Of a DNA stretch of 64,000 nucleotides, positions 51,584 to 60,699 are shown one piece after another (the first letter of the stretch is position 1; each line of letters starts with the position of its first letter). Made by a program: the position numbers and the translations under genes. The stretch lies in NCBI RefSeq assembly GCF_903819335.1, contig NZ_CAIJDE010000049.1, positions 145,509 through 209,508 on the forward strand. The letters are read 5' to 3'. The notes under the pieces were generated by a model that was not told the origin of the DNA, ran no database searches, and saw only the letters and a program-made list of their open reading frames with translations. The DNA comes from Flavobacterium panici. GTDB lineage: Bacteria > Bacteroidota > Bacteroidia > Flavobacteriales > Flavobacteriaceae.

Positions 51584-53494
51584 TTATTTACTCAAATCTG
51601 CTTCAAAAGGCGAAGCAGGCAAATTTTCTTTATTGTATAAATTGGCTTCAGCCGGATTATCTGCCCAAGCGTATCTTACTTTTACCGGGTCTGTAATTGA
51701 ATCATTACTCACGATAACTTTATCGCCATCGATAACGGCTTTTGCCCAAACAAATTTTCCATCATTTCCGGCGATTGCAAATTCTTTTAATTCATTTCCG
51801 GTTTTGATTTGCAATCCGGTTCCAATATCTGAAAAACTTAGAATTAACTTGTTTCCGTCTTTTTTTATTGATTTAAAAATCGGTCCCGAAGCGACTAAAT
51901 TTTTCTCGCCATAAACTTGTTTTCTTGCCTGAAGCGACAATCTTTTCCCAACATCGTATTTGTTTAAAGGATGAATATCGTTCCACTCGCCTACATCGAT
52001 TATTATGGCCATTGCGGTATTTGGAACTTTTAGTGTATTCAATTGCTGCTGTCTTAAAGCTGCCCAATTACTTTCGACTGGTTCCGATTTTGTTTCCATA
52101 TAATTGGCAAGCTGAACGAATAAAAAAGGTAATTTTTCCTGTTTCCATTGGGCGCGCCAATTCGCAATTAAGGTTTCCATTAAGGGAAGATATTCTGATG
52201 GCTTTTTAGTGCTTGATTCTCCCTGATACCAAAGCACGCCTTTTATAGCATAATTTTTAAGAGGCGCAATCATGGCATTATAAAGTCCGACTGGTTTTAA
52301 TCTGACGAAAGTCTGTGCCGGAAGCGGTAACATTTTTACACCTAATTTGTATTTCCAGATTCCTTTTAAATCAATGGTTTGATCGCCATTAATTAACTCA
52401 TAAGGTTTATCCAGTACAAAACCTCCTTTACCCGAATTACTGATAACTCTGACCGTAATTTCGTTTTTTCCTTCTTTTAAAATATTGGAATTGAAAGAGT
52501 AAATTCTTGGCGGATATTGATAGGAAGTTGTGCCAACAAAATGTCCGTTTACAAAAACCGAATCGGCATCGACTATTCTTCCTAAAATAATTTTAGCTTG
52601 ATTTTCTTTTATTTTTTCCAGCGTAAATTCCTTTTTAAACCAAACCGAGCCGTTTATATTTCCGAGTTCACCGTCTGCCCAATAACCGGGAACTTTCATC
52701 GTTTTCCAATCGGAATTATCGATTTCAGCTGCCCATTTATTTTTTAGTCCGGGATCTGTTTCGTCTAGTAATTTATCCCAGTCTGAACTTACTTTATCGT
52801 CGTTTTCGTCAATTTGTTTTTCGAGACTTCCATCTTTAAACTTTAAATATTCCTGATAATAATCTGGGAATTTTTTAATGTTTTCTTCGCTGATCCATGC
52901 TTCTGCCGGAGAACCGCCTAAAGAGGAATTGATTATTCCAATCGGAATTTGGTATTTTTCATAGATTTCTAAAGCGAAAAAATAAGCAACTCCAGAGAAT
53001 TTTAAAACGCTGTTTGGATTTGCTGCAATCCATTCTCCGGAAGAGAAATCGGTATTTTCTCTTTCAAAGAAATATTGGTTGGGAACTAGAAATTGTCTAA
53101 TGTTTGGATTCTCCGCTTTAGCGATATAATCCTGATATTTATATTTAAGCCGTTCCATTGACAGCTGCATATTCGATTGACCGGAACAAACCCAAACGTC
53201 ACCCAAAAGTATATTTTTCAGGGTGATTGTGTTGGATGCTTTTAAGGTCATTTCATATGGCCCGCCTGCTTTTTGCGATGGAAGCTGAATTAGCCATTTT
53301 CCGTCTTCGGCTGTAATGGTTTTGTATGTTTTGTGGTTGAAATCGAGTTCGATTTTTTCTTTTGGTGACGCCCAGCCCCAGATATTGACTTTTGTATCGC
53401 GCTGCAATATCATTCCGTCGCTTATTAATCTTGGTAATTTTATTTGAGCATTGGCATTGAAAACTATAAGTATTGCTAGTATTATTTTTTTCAT
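51584..53494 (-). CDS. Exported SASA-type (SGNH) acetylesterase with inserted GH2-like sandwich
   Basis: The start used is the ATG at 53492-53494 (MKKIILAILIVFNANAQ), giving a 636-residue protein with a signal peptide. An upstream in-frame start at 53527 lies inside a palindromic repeat and is rejected. The SGNH catalytic parts are the Ser in LGDVWVCSGQSNMQ, the WYQGESS block, and Asp/His in GEWNDIHPLNKYD. Between them (about residues 240-370) is a jelly-roll module like GH2 sugar-binding domains (NGSVWFKKEFTL ... DADSVFVNGHFVGT). Proteins with this layout are labelled 'sialate O-acetylesterase', but in plant-glycan loci they act as xylan or xyloglucan acetylesterases. Placed after GH10, SusCD and GH35, removal of acetyl groups from xylan is the likeliest role. 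Confidence 0.9.
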   Translation of the reverse strand: MKKIILAILIVFNANAQIKLPRLISDGMILQRDTKVNIWGWASPKEKIELDFNHKTYKTITAEDGKWLIQLPSQKAGGPYEMTLKASNTITLKNILLGDVWVCSGQSNMQLSMERLKYKYQDYIAKAENPNIRQFLVPNQYFFERENTDFSSGEWIAANPNSVLKFSGVAYFFALEIYEKYQIPIGIINSSLGGSPAEAWISEENIKKFPDYYQEYLKFKDGSLEKQIDENDDKVSSDWDKLLDETDPGLKNKWAAEIDNSDWKTMKVPGYWADGELGNINGSVWFKKEFTLEKIKENQAKIILGRIVDADSVFVNGHFVGTTSYQYPPRIYSFNSNILKEGKNEITVRVISNSGKGGFVLDKPYELINGDQTIDLKGIWKYKLGVKMLPLPAQTFVRLKPVGLYNAMIAPLKNYAIKGVLWYQGESSTKKPSEYLPLMETLIANWRAQWKQEKLPFLFVQLANYMETKSEPVESNWAALRQQQLNTLKVPNTAMAIIIDVGEWNDIHPLNKYDVGKRLSLQARKQVYGEKNLVASGPIFKSIKKDGNKLILSFSDIGTGLQIKTGNELKEFAIAGNDGKFVWAKAVIDGDKVIVSNDSITDPVKVRYAWADNPAEANLYNKENLPASPFEADLSK

Positions 53495-53506
53495 TTGATC
53501 TTGTTT

Positions 53507-53720
53507 GTTTTTGCCCACTGATGACACGGATTATACTGGTTAACGCTGATTTTTTTTTGCCACAGATTATAAGGATTAACACTGATTAATTTTAAAAAAT
53601 CATTTTAATCTGTGTTAATCTGTGGCTAAAAAATTTTCACGCAGATTTAGCAGATTAGGCAGATTTTTTAATATTTGAAAAAATAATTCGTGAAAATTCG
53701 TGAAATTCGTGGCAAAAAAA
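53507..53720. repeat. GCCACAGATT palindromic element, second copy
   Basis: The core GCCACAGATTATAAGGATTA ... TAATCTGTGGC (53559-53626) is an inverted repeat. Flanking TTTTTGCCCACTGATGACACGG and AATTCGTGGCAAAAAAA extend it. The same words occur around 39848-40120. It ends 11 bases past the GH35 stop and reaches to the esterase signal peptide. Confidence 0.82.
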
Positions 53721-53731
53721 ACAGAAAAAAA

Positions 53732-55360
53732 CTACTCATAAATGTATAGTTTTATTTTTTGTATTTCATAATCGCCTACTGAAATTCTCAGATGCCTTCC
53801 TTGATGGGTTTGGTCTCCGTTGAAATGCCTTATGGTTCTCCAGTTTTCGTTTTCAAATTTTCCCTGATCTGTTTTTAATATTCCTGCATTTGCGGTTTTA
53901 TCTTTTAATGGTTTAAAAGTCACGACAATTCCGGAACCTGAAATGTAAAATTCATTGGGTGTGATTTCTATAATTATGGCGCTTGATGTTGGCCAGGTTT
54001 CTGCTTTTGCACCTTCTGACCAATTTAGGGTATAATCGTGTTTAAAGGTAAATTCGTAGTTTCCTAGATTAATGATTTGTGTGTTATTTACTTTATCTAA
54101 TAAAACTCCATCAATTTTTCCTTGGCCTTTATTAGCTTCAATAACTGGCGTTAACTGCTGCACTAAATCATAAATTTTTCCTAGTGGATCTTTTTTGGCA
54201 TCGGTTACTGATTCTATGGAGAAAGGCGAAAAACCAATGGCTTCATAATGTCCTATTGCGTAAAAACCTTTAAAAGGTGCGGTTTCATCAAAACGATGTT
54301 CGGGAATAAATAACGGATCGCCTTGTCTTGTAAATAAATCATTCCATTGCTTGAATAACGGATTATAAAAATCTGGTGAAAGAAAATCTATCGCGTTTCC
54401 GGCTGCTTTCCAAACATCCATTACATGCGGCAAAGGCCCTGCGCTTGGATATTCTCCGGGTTTCTTTTCTGGAGCGTTTAAGGCTGCGTTTACAAACATC
54501 GGAATTGGATAAACTTCTTTTCCTGCTTTGGCAATTGTATTGGTGAATTTTGAAAAATACCAAGCCATGAAAATTTCATCGGTTTGAAGGCATTTTCCGA
54601 AAATTTCTTCCCAGTTTCCAATAGTTTTAAATCCGTTTTTCTTCCAGATTGCTGAGAATTCTGGAACTAGTTTTTCTTTGTTTTTCTGTAGATATTGGAT
54701 GAGTTCTTTTGGAACTTCTTTTTTGAAAGCTTCATTTGCTAAAAGATGATAATCGCGTGCCGTTGGCAGCATTCCGATTTCGTTTTCGACCTGAACCATA
54801 ATTACGGTTTGTTCTTTTTGGTCAAAATCTTTAATATGAGACATTAATTTTTGAAAAGCTTTTAAATCGGCTTGCAGATTTTCTTCGCTAAAAGGCGTTA
54901 GAATTTCATGGCTTTTATTTTTGTCGTCTTTTATTCTCGGATATTTTTTCTGATTCAGTTTTACCCATTCCGGTGCGTGGCTTGACATACTGTTTTTCCA
55001 TGATCCAAACCAAAGAAATACTAGCTTTAGGTTTTCTTTTCTGGCTCTCAGAATCAAATCATCTACTAGCGAAAAATCAAATTTGCCTTCCTCCTTTTCT
55101 ATTAATTCCCAATAAATTGGAGTTAAAACTGTGTTGAGGTTCATGTCGGTCAATTTTTCCCAAATGGGTTCCATACTTTCCATAGTGGTTGCCGAAGAAT
55201 TTCCTAATTCTCCACCGCGAATAATGAAAGGTTTGTTGTTGACAATGAGCTGTGTTTTATTTCCTTTTTTTTGAAGATGCGGTATATTTTCTTGGGAATA
55301 TCCGAATTGTAAAAAAGCAAAAAACAGTATAACGATTGTATTTTTTGGGAACGTAAACAT
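53732..55360 (-). CDS. Exported GH35 beta-galactosidase with DUF5597-type C-terminus
   Basis: The 542-residue protein has a signal peptide (MFTFPKNTIVILFFAFLQFGYSQ). The GH35 barrel begins NKPFIIRGGELGNSSAT. The acid/base is Glu194 in VQVENEIGM and the nucleophile is Glu354 in LFIPEHRFDE. The last 160 or so residues match the sandwich domain found in the bacterial GH35 group that includes xyloglucan-active enzymes. In this xylan locus it probably removes galactose from side chains of complex xylans, or acts on xyloglucan fragments. It lies 82 bases after GH10 with a stable hairpin between. Confidence 0.92.
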   Translation of the reverse strand: MFTFPKNTIVILFFAFLQFGYSQENIPHLQKKGNKTQLIVNNKPFIIRGGELGNSSATTMESMEPIWEKLTDMNLNTVLTPIYWELIEKEEGKFDFSLVDDLILRARKENLKLVFLWFGSWKNSMSSHAPEWVKLNQKKYPRIKDDKNKSHEILTPFSEENLQADLKAFQKLMSHIKDFDQKEQTVIMVQVENEIGMLPTARDYHLLANEAFKKEVPKELIQYLQKNKEKLVPEFSAIWKKNGFKTIGNWEEIFGKCLQTDEIFMAWYFSKFTNTIAKAGKEVYPIPMFVNAALNAPEKKPGEYPSAGPLPHVMDVWKAAGNAIDFLSPDFYNPLFKQWNDLFTRQGDPLFIPEHRFDETAPFKGFYAIGHYEAIGFSPFSIESVTDAKKDPLGKIYDLVQQLTPVIEANKGQGKIDGVLLDKVNNTQIINLGNYEFTFKHDYTLNWSEGAKAETWPTSSAIIIEITPNEFYISGSGIVVTFKPLKDKTANAGILKTDQGKFENENWRTIRHFNGDQTHQGRHLRISVGDYEIQKIKLYIYE

Positions 55361-55387
55361 CTGATTCTTTTAAAATTAAAAACAAAT

Positions 55388-55427
55388 AATCCATAATACA
55401 AATCCTTTCAGATTCATATTATGGATT
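55388..55427 (-). terminator. Hairpin between GH10 and GH35
   Basis: Arms AATCCATAAT and ATTATGGATT form a 10-bp stem with a 20-base loop, 15 bases past the GH10 stop. Read on the minus strand it is followed by ATTTGTTTTTAATTTT, a T-rich stretch. It probably attenuates transcription between the core xylan genes and GH35. Confidence 0.6.
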
Positions 55428-55442
55428 AAGACTACACTTAAC

Positions 55443-57641
55443 TTACTTAACCAACTCTCCTGAAAAATCTTTACTTACATCTTTTCCTGCAAGACCATCA
55501 GCAGTTCCTTTATAGGCGTGTTTACGAACGTAATTTGCATCCCAAAGATTTGGTGCTTCGTCCGGAAGCCAGAATTCATGTTCTTTGGAGTTATCAGAAA
55601 CTCCCCAAACTGTTATACCGTATTGCTGTGCTGCCGGAATATGTTTTTTATACATATCCACTACATATTGATACATTTCAGCTTGTGATGCTTGCTGCGC
55701 AACGGTTGGAGCATTTGTCCCTAATCGAACATCTAATTCCGAAATTTTAATCAATTTTCCTGTCGCTGCCAGTTTTTGGAACATCTGGGCAATTTTATCT
55801 TTATCTGTATTTAAACCTATGTGCATTTGTGTTCCAATTCCGTCAACTTTTCCGCCTTGGCTTTCGATATATTCTACATATTGAATCAATCCGTCGCATT
55901 TGTCTAATCTTGATTCTAAGTTATAATCGTTAATGAAAAGTTTGTCTGTTGTATTTCCGTATTGACGAGCTAATTTGAATGCTGTTACTGCATAATCTTT
56001 TCCTAGGTATTTTATCCAAGAGAAAAAATCTGCTGCGGTATCGCCTTCATTTCCTGTTCTTAATGTTCCGTCTTCTTTCATTGGTTCGTTTACTACATCC
56101 CAGGCAAAAACACTTGTTTTGTAATGTGTCATCATTTTAGAAACCCAGTCAGCCATAGCATCGCCAATGATTTTTGTTTTTTCTGCATCGGTTTTTTCGA
56201 TCGTTATTGGCGCTGTTGGGCCTCCTCCAGATGATCCATCCGTTACTAAAACATTATCGATATAATAGGTTCCGGCTGCTCCACCTAAATCAAAGTTTAA
56301 ACCTGTTTCGGTTCCGTTTCCGGTAAATTTCCATTCTACTAATTTCCAACTTGGCGATGTTGCCTGATCTCCCTGATAATGAGCCGTTGTTCCTGTTGTT
56401 GAACATCTTACAGAACCAGTTGCTTCAGAGCGAATCATATACGAAATGGTATATTCTTTTCCAGAAGTGAAGGTCGAAGTAAAATCAGCATGAATTTGAG
56501 TTTTCCATTGATTTGCCGCATCCGAAGTTGCGTTTACCACTTTCATAGCTCCGTTTCCTTCATATGCATCAGACGCGGCTGCTGCACTTAAAGCATCATT
56601 AGCTCCATTGTATTTTGACCATCCGCTGATACCTGCATTAAAATTACCATTGGCAACCAAATTTGTAACGGTTGCTGCGGCATCAAGATCTACAACTGCA
56701 ATTGTGTTTACATCAATTAAATAGGTCACATTTGGCAGATATCCTAAATCGATATTGAATTTAAAATTGGTACTTCCGCCAACAAAATCTCCGGGAGCTA
56801 ATTTAATTTTAACCTGCTGCCATGCTGATGTTGTTGCAAAAGCTTCTGTCCAAGATCCGCCTGTGCTGAACCAGTCTTTGTACGGATATTGATTTGTTAA
56901 TGAAGCATTGAAAGAAATACGTCCTTTTCCGGTTACATCTGATTTAATATAGAAAGAAATCTCGTAATTATGACCGCTTACAATGGATACATCCGGAGAA
57001 GTTAATTGCAGATTATACGGTGCAGAAGATGTCGCGCTTGATTCTAATTTAATAGCCTGCGAACCTGTTGCAAGTCCTTCATTTGCTGCAATAGAAATTC
57101 CTTTTCCGGGATTGTTTCTTGCCCAGTTTGTAAATGTTCCGCTTTTTAAACCTGCTACATCTAAGGTATTGGTTCCGCTAGAACCGGGAATTACGGTTGG
57201 CGCAATTATACTGTTTAAATAACTTGCATTTTGGTTGGAATGCCAAACCAAAGTATGACCAAAAACGGTTAATCCAGCTTTTTTGGTTTCGGCAATAAAG
57301 GCATCTACTTTAGTAAAATTAATTTCACCTTTTGAGTTTACCATTGCGCCGTGTTTCATTTCATAACCTGGCGTAACCTCATCAAAGTTGTCGTTTACAA
57401 TTTTGCGGTACGCTGCGTCAGTTAGGTATAAATCGGCACCAATTCCGTTTCCTAAAACAAAATCTGTGTACGTTTTAAGGTTATCGTATCGGCTTATTTT
57501 TTCTACTAATTCTAATGGAAGTTCTGCTCCTGTAACCTCGCCATGCTCAGGGTCTTTTTCCCATTCCATTAAATTATCATCACAGGATGCCAGAAGCATT
57601 AAGGATGAAGCAATTACTGGTATTATATATTTATATTTCAT
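55443..57641 (-). CDS. GH10 endo-beta-1,4-xylanase with CBMs inserted in the catalytic domain, lipoprotein
   Basis: The 732-residue protein has a lipoprotein signal (MKYKYIIPVIASSLMLLASC, Cys20). The GH10 barrel is split: it starts at about residue 45, reaches GLTVFGHTLVWHSNQ (125-137), is broken by about 320 residues (155-482) forming two CBM4/22-type sandwiches, and resumes with SVFAWDVVNEPM (acid/base Glu519) and LIKISELDVR (nucleophile Glu635). This insertion is a hallmark of Xyn10 proteins in Bacteroidota xylan loci, where it gives a surface endo-xylanase with high affinity for polymer. It follows the surface glycan-binding protein after 12 bases. Together with the upstream SusC, SusD and SGBP it identifies a xylan locus. 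Confidence 0.97.
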   Translation of the reverse strand: MKYKYIIPVIASSLMLLASCDDNLMEWEKDPEHGEVTGAELPLELVEKISRYDNLKTYTDFVLGNGIGADLYLTDAAYRKIVNDNFDEVTPGYEMKHGAMVNSKGEINFTKVDAFIAETKKAGLTVFGHTLVWHSNQNASYLNSIIAPTVIPGSSGTNTLDVAGLKSGTFTNWARNNPGKGISIAANEGLATGSQAIKLESSATSSAPYNLQLTSPDVSIVSGHNYEISFYIKSDVTGKGRISFNASLTNQYPYKDWFSTGGSWTEAFATTSAWQQVKIKLAPGDFVGGSTNFKFNIDLGYLPNVTYLIDVNTIAVVDLDAAATVTNLVANGNFNAGISGWSKYNGANDALSAAAASDAYEGNGAMKVVNATSDAANQWKTQIHADFTSTFTSGKEYTISYMIRSEATGSVRCSTTGTTAHYQGDQATSPSWKLVEWKFTGNGTETGLNFDLGGAAGTYYIDNVLVTDGSSGGGPTAPITIEKTDAEKTKIIGDAMADWVSKMMTHYKTSVFAWDVVNEPMKEDGTLRTGNEGDTAADFFSWIKYLGKDYAVTAFKLARQYGNTTDKLFINDYNLESRLDKCDGLIQYVEYIESQGGKVDGIGTQMHIGLNTDKDKIAQMFQKLAATGKLIKISELDVRLGTNAPTVAQQASQAEMYQYVVDMYKKHIPAAQQYGITVWGVSDNSKEHEFWLPDEAPNLWDANYVRKHAYKGTADGLAGKDVSKDFSGELVK

Positions 57642-57653
57642 TTTGGTGTTTTT

Positions 57654-59051
57654 TTAGTTAGGAAAATCGTTGTAAACCGGGGTATCTAAGGATACTATTC
57701 TCCAGTTGTCTGTGTACACTTTTACTGAAGTTGGTTTTGAAGCAAATTCTACTTCACTTGCAGTTCCTGTAACGTCTTTTAGTTTTACATCAGAATTTTC
57801 AAAGAAAAAACCAAAGTTTTGATACGTTGCAGCTTCACGATATGCTAAAACGGTTTCAAAAGTGAACGGTTCTTTAGACCATGCATAAAATTTATTTAGC
57901 GGAATTGTAACCGTTGTCCATCCTGTGGTTTGAAAAGCAACCGATTTTCCGTCAACAATCCACGGAACATAATTATAAACAGCTCCTGTCCATTCTCCTC
58001 CATTAAAATTATTGACCATGCATATTTTTAAGAATCCTGAATCTTTCCAAGCATCCGGAACGTATACATCAAACTGTAATGCGACTTTGTCAAGCGGTGT
58101 GCTTGCCGGAATATATGGTGTTAATTGTGTTCTCCAGTTATCGACGCCGTTTCCTGCTGTCCAAACTTCTGTGCATCTGTTTTTGGCAGCATCAAAAGAA
58201 GCAATTCTTTCCGGACGGTGCGGTACATATTTGCCTTGCGAAATATTTCCTGTTCCTAAAGCAAGTGATGCTAAATCTTCGGGCTGAATCATGCTGGTTG
58301 AAGTTCCCCAATAACCGTGCTGTCCTCTTCCGTCAAAATCTAATAAAACACCTTTTTTAAAGTTGAAATAAGCCGGAGAATAAACGCCTCCGTTTGAAGT
58401 CTGAACGAATAATGAACCTCCGTTTTCTGAAACGCCATTTGGCACTGCAACTGTAAAAAATTCACCGTCTTCATCTGAAGTAATTCCTGTTGATACTTCG
58501 ATATTTCCCGGGAAAACTACTTTGCTTACTTCGGTTAAACCAGTTCCAGAAACGGTAATGGTTTCTCCTGCATTAGGCATTGTGTTTGAAATGTTTGTGA
58601 TGGCTGGTTTTCCTGAACGAATTTCAAATGAAAATGTGGTTTCATTATTATCGTTTACAAATCGAATCGTGTTTCTTACCGATGGATCTGCTTCTAAAAT
58701 TGGGGTATCGGCAGAAACATTGATCAGCATTGAATTATCGGATACAAAAACTACATTAAAATAAGTTTGATATCCGTTGATGTAAACTCTTTTTAAGCCT
58801 GTAAAACCAGAACCTTGTATACGCAAAGCTTGTCCTAAACGTGCAAAAGTAACTTCTCTATCCGGAACGGTTGAATTTACATCTTCCAGAAAAACTTTTG
58901 ATATGGTTATGGTTCCGCCTTCAGAATCGTTATTATCACAAGAAGTAAATAGCGTACTAAAGAACATTATTCCCAGCAGTGCGATGGGTGCCCAATACTT
59001 TTTATTTAAAATATATTTCATATTAATATTTTTTAGATTGTTGTTTTTCAA
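57654..59051 (-). CDS. IPT/TIG-domain surface glycan-binding lipoprotein (SGBP-B / XusE-like)
   Basis: The 465-residue lipoprotein has its lipobox at LFTSCDNND (Cys38 from the first start). An internal start at residue 11 (59021) would give a shorter signal and is equally possible. Two or more IPT/TIG-like domains follow (TFARLGQALRIQGSGFTGL and NTMPNAGETITVSGTGLTEV). The C-terminal half is a larger glycan-binding domain rich in Trp and Tyr (GQHGYWGTSTSMI, GVDNWRTQLTPYIP, NFNGGEWTGAVYNYVPWI). This matches the PF18329-type domain of xylan and xyloglucan surface-binding proteins. It starts 4 bases after susD. It has no catalytic signature; it is thought to hold xylan at the surface. Confidence 0.93.
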   Translation of the reverse strand: MKNNNLKNINMKYILNKKYWAPIALLGIMFFSTLFTSCDNNDSEGGTITISKVFLEDVNSTVPDREVTFARLGQALRIQGSGFTGLKRVYINGYQTYFNVVFVSDNSMLINVSADTPILEADPSVRNTIRFVNDNNETTFSFEIRSGKPAITNISNTMPNAGETITVSGTGLTEVSKVVFPGNIEVSTGITSDEDGEFFTVAVPNGVSENGGSLFVQTSNGGVYSPAYFNFKKGVLLDFDGRGQHGYWGTSTSMIQPEDLASLALGTGNISQGKYVPHRPERIASFDAAKNRCTEVWTAGNGVDNWRTQLTPYIPASTPLDKVALQFDVYVPDAWKDSGFLKICMVNNFNGGEWTGAVYNYVPWIVDGKSVAFQTTGWTTVTIPLNKFYAWSKEPFTFETVLAYREAATYQNFGFFFENSDVKLKDVTGTASEVEFASKPTSVKVYTDNWRIVSLDTPVYNDFPN

Positions 59052-59055
59052 AATA

Positions 59056-60687
59056 CTAGAACAAGTCTGTTATTTTTTCTTCTGTAAATTGGTACGGAAC
59101 CGGATTTTCTCTCAACAATGGATTCTGAACCAGTTCTGATTCCGGATAAGGAAGAAGGAAAATTGTAGCATCGATCACGCCAATTGAACGCGGACTGCTG
59201 CTTCTTGCCGGATCTATAGATAATGTATTTGTTGCAGAATCGTAAAGAATTGGCTCAATTGTTCCACGGTTTTGTGCCGTTACGTAGTTGATAACTTCTT
59301 GCTGTTTGTAATAAGCGCGTCTCACTAAATCGTACCAATATTGTCCTTCCATAGCTAATTCAACTCTTCTTTCGTGAATAATATCAGCGTAAGTTAAAGT
59401 CGTTTTTGGATCAAGACCTGCACGAACACGAAGTTTATTTACGCCATCTAAAGCAAGTGCATCTGATGTTGAAGCGTTGTTTCCTAAAGCAGCTTCGGCA
59501 TAATTTAGATAGACTTCTCCTAAACGCAGCATATAAGTATTTAAAGCGGAGTTCATACGGCTAATTTTAGAATTGTCTTTTGTAGAACCTACAACTCCTT
59601 TTTTTACCGTTAAAAATTCTTTTGCGTGATCGACTGTATAACCTCCGTTTGATTTATTGATTTCCGGATAAAAATCATCATCGCCCATCCATGTTGCTTT
59701 ACGGCGAAGGTCTTTTGATTCGTATTCTTTTAAAACATCATTTGAAGCTCTTGTCCAGTAACCCCAAGCTGCATCGTCTCCTGTAATATCAGAACCTAAA
59801 GCAAAATAAGCCTGATGTGTATTAATAACTCCGTAATCTCCGTTTGGAACCCATTGCAGGGCAAACATCGATTCTGTATTGTTGTTGTTATCAACCATAA
59901 ACAAATCAGCGTAGTTTGTCATTAAAGTATATGGACCTGAAGTGATTACTTTTTCGGCTGCTTTTTTAGCTAAATCTAAATATTGCTGATTTCTTGTTCC
60001 GCTGTTTGGATTGTCGCTTACTCCCGAATAGGATAAGTAAACACGAGACAACATTCCGAATGCACTGTATTTTGTTAAACGTCCGGCTTGTCCTGCAGTT
60101 TCAGGCAGATATTTTGCTGCAAATTCTAAATCGCGAATCGCAAATTCGTACACATCTTTTAATGGATTTTTGTTTACGATTGGGTTTTTAACCAATTCTC
60201 TTGGGTCTGTAGAAATAATTACATCTCCCCATAAAGAAGCTAAATACCAATATGCGGTTCCTCTCATAAAACGTGCTTCGGCGATATATTTATTTTTAAC
60301 GCTTTCGTCTACTTTACTTCCGGAAATACCGATAATAACATTATTCGATTGCTGTACAACATTGTATAAAGATCCCCAAGCCGAAACTAAAGGCCCGGTT
60401 AATCCTGTTTCAGATAAATCTGTAAACGGATAAACGTAATCAGAATAAGGTGCGTACAAATTATCTGAACGTCCGTCGCCTAAACCGTAATAGAATTTAT
60501 CATTAAAATCAAACCAAACTCTGTTGTAAAGCGGACCTGTTGCCGACTGAAAATCTGATTCTGATTTATAGAAATTCTCTTTTGTGATTTGATCTTCTGG
60601 TTCAACATCTAAAAGATCACTACAACTAGTCCAAACAAATGGCAATGCGATCATAAGAACCGTGTAAAATATTTTTTTTGTTTTCAT
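59056..60687 (-). CDS. susD: SusD/RagB-family lipoprotein of the xylan locus
   Basis: The 543-residue protein has a lipoprotein signal (MKTKKIFYTVLMIALPFVWTSC, Cys22). SusD blocks are LLDVEPEDQITKENFYKSESDFQSA, EARFMRGTAYWYLASLWGDVIIS, TKYSAFGMLSRVYLSYSG and the C-terminal RLGEVYLNYAEAALGN and HERRVELAMEGQYWYDLVRR. It starts 12 bases after susC and acts with it in oligosaccharide capture. In the conserved xylan core it takes the XusB position. Its regulation must come from outside the window or from the 5' region of susC. Confidence 0.96.
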   Translation of the reverse strand: MKTKKIFYTVLMIALPFVWTSCSDLLDVEPEDQITKENFYKSESDFQSATGPLYNRVWFDFNDKFYYGLGDGRSDNLYAPYSDYVYPFTDLSETGLTGPLVSAWGSLYNVVQQSNNVIIGISGSKVDESVKNKYIAEARFMRGTAYWYLASLWGDVIISTDPRELVKNPIVNKNPLKDVYEFAIRDLEFAAKYLPETAGQAGRLTKYSAFGMLSRVYLSYSGVSDNPNSGTRNQQYLDLAKKAAEKVITSGPYTLMTNYADLFMVDNNNNTESMFALQWVPNGDYGVINTHQAYFALGSDITGDDAAWGYWTRASNDVLKEYESKDLRRKATWMGDDDFYPEINKSNGGYTVDHAKEFLTVKKGVVGSTKDNSKISRMNSALNTYMLRLGEVYLNYAEAALGNNASTSDALALDGVNKLRVRAGLDPKTTLTYADIIHERRVELAMEGQYWYDLVRRAYYKQQEVINYVTAQNRGTIEPILYDSATNTLSIDPARSSSPRSIGVIDATIFLLPYPESELVQNPLLRENPVPYQFTEEKITDLF

Positions 60688-60699
60688 AGTTTGTAAATT

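Noticed and set aside
51570..51914. Plus-strand open frame of 114 codons overlapping the acetylesterase
   Set aside because: It is antisense to the conserved C-terminus of the esterase and starts in the repeat-flank sequence; no family match seen.
53495..53527. Upstream start for the acetylesterase
   Set aside because: It lies in the GCCACAGATT repeat, and the ATG at 53494 starts directly with a signal peptide.
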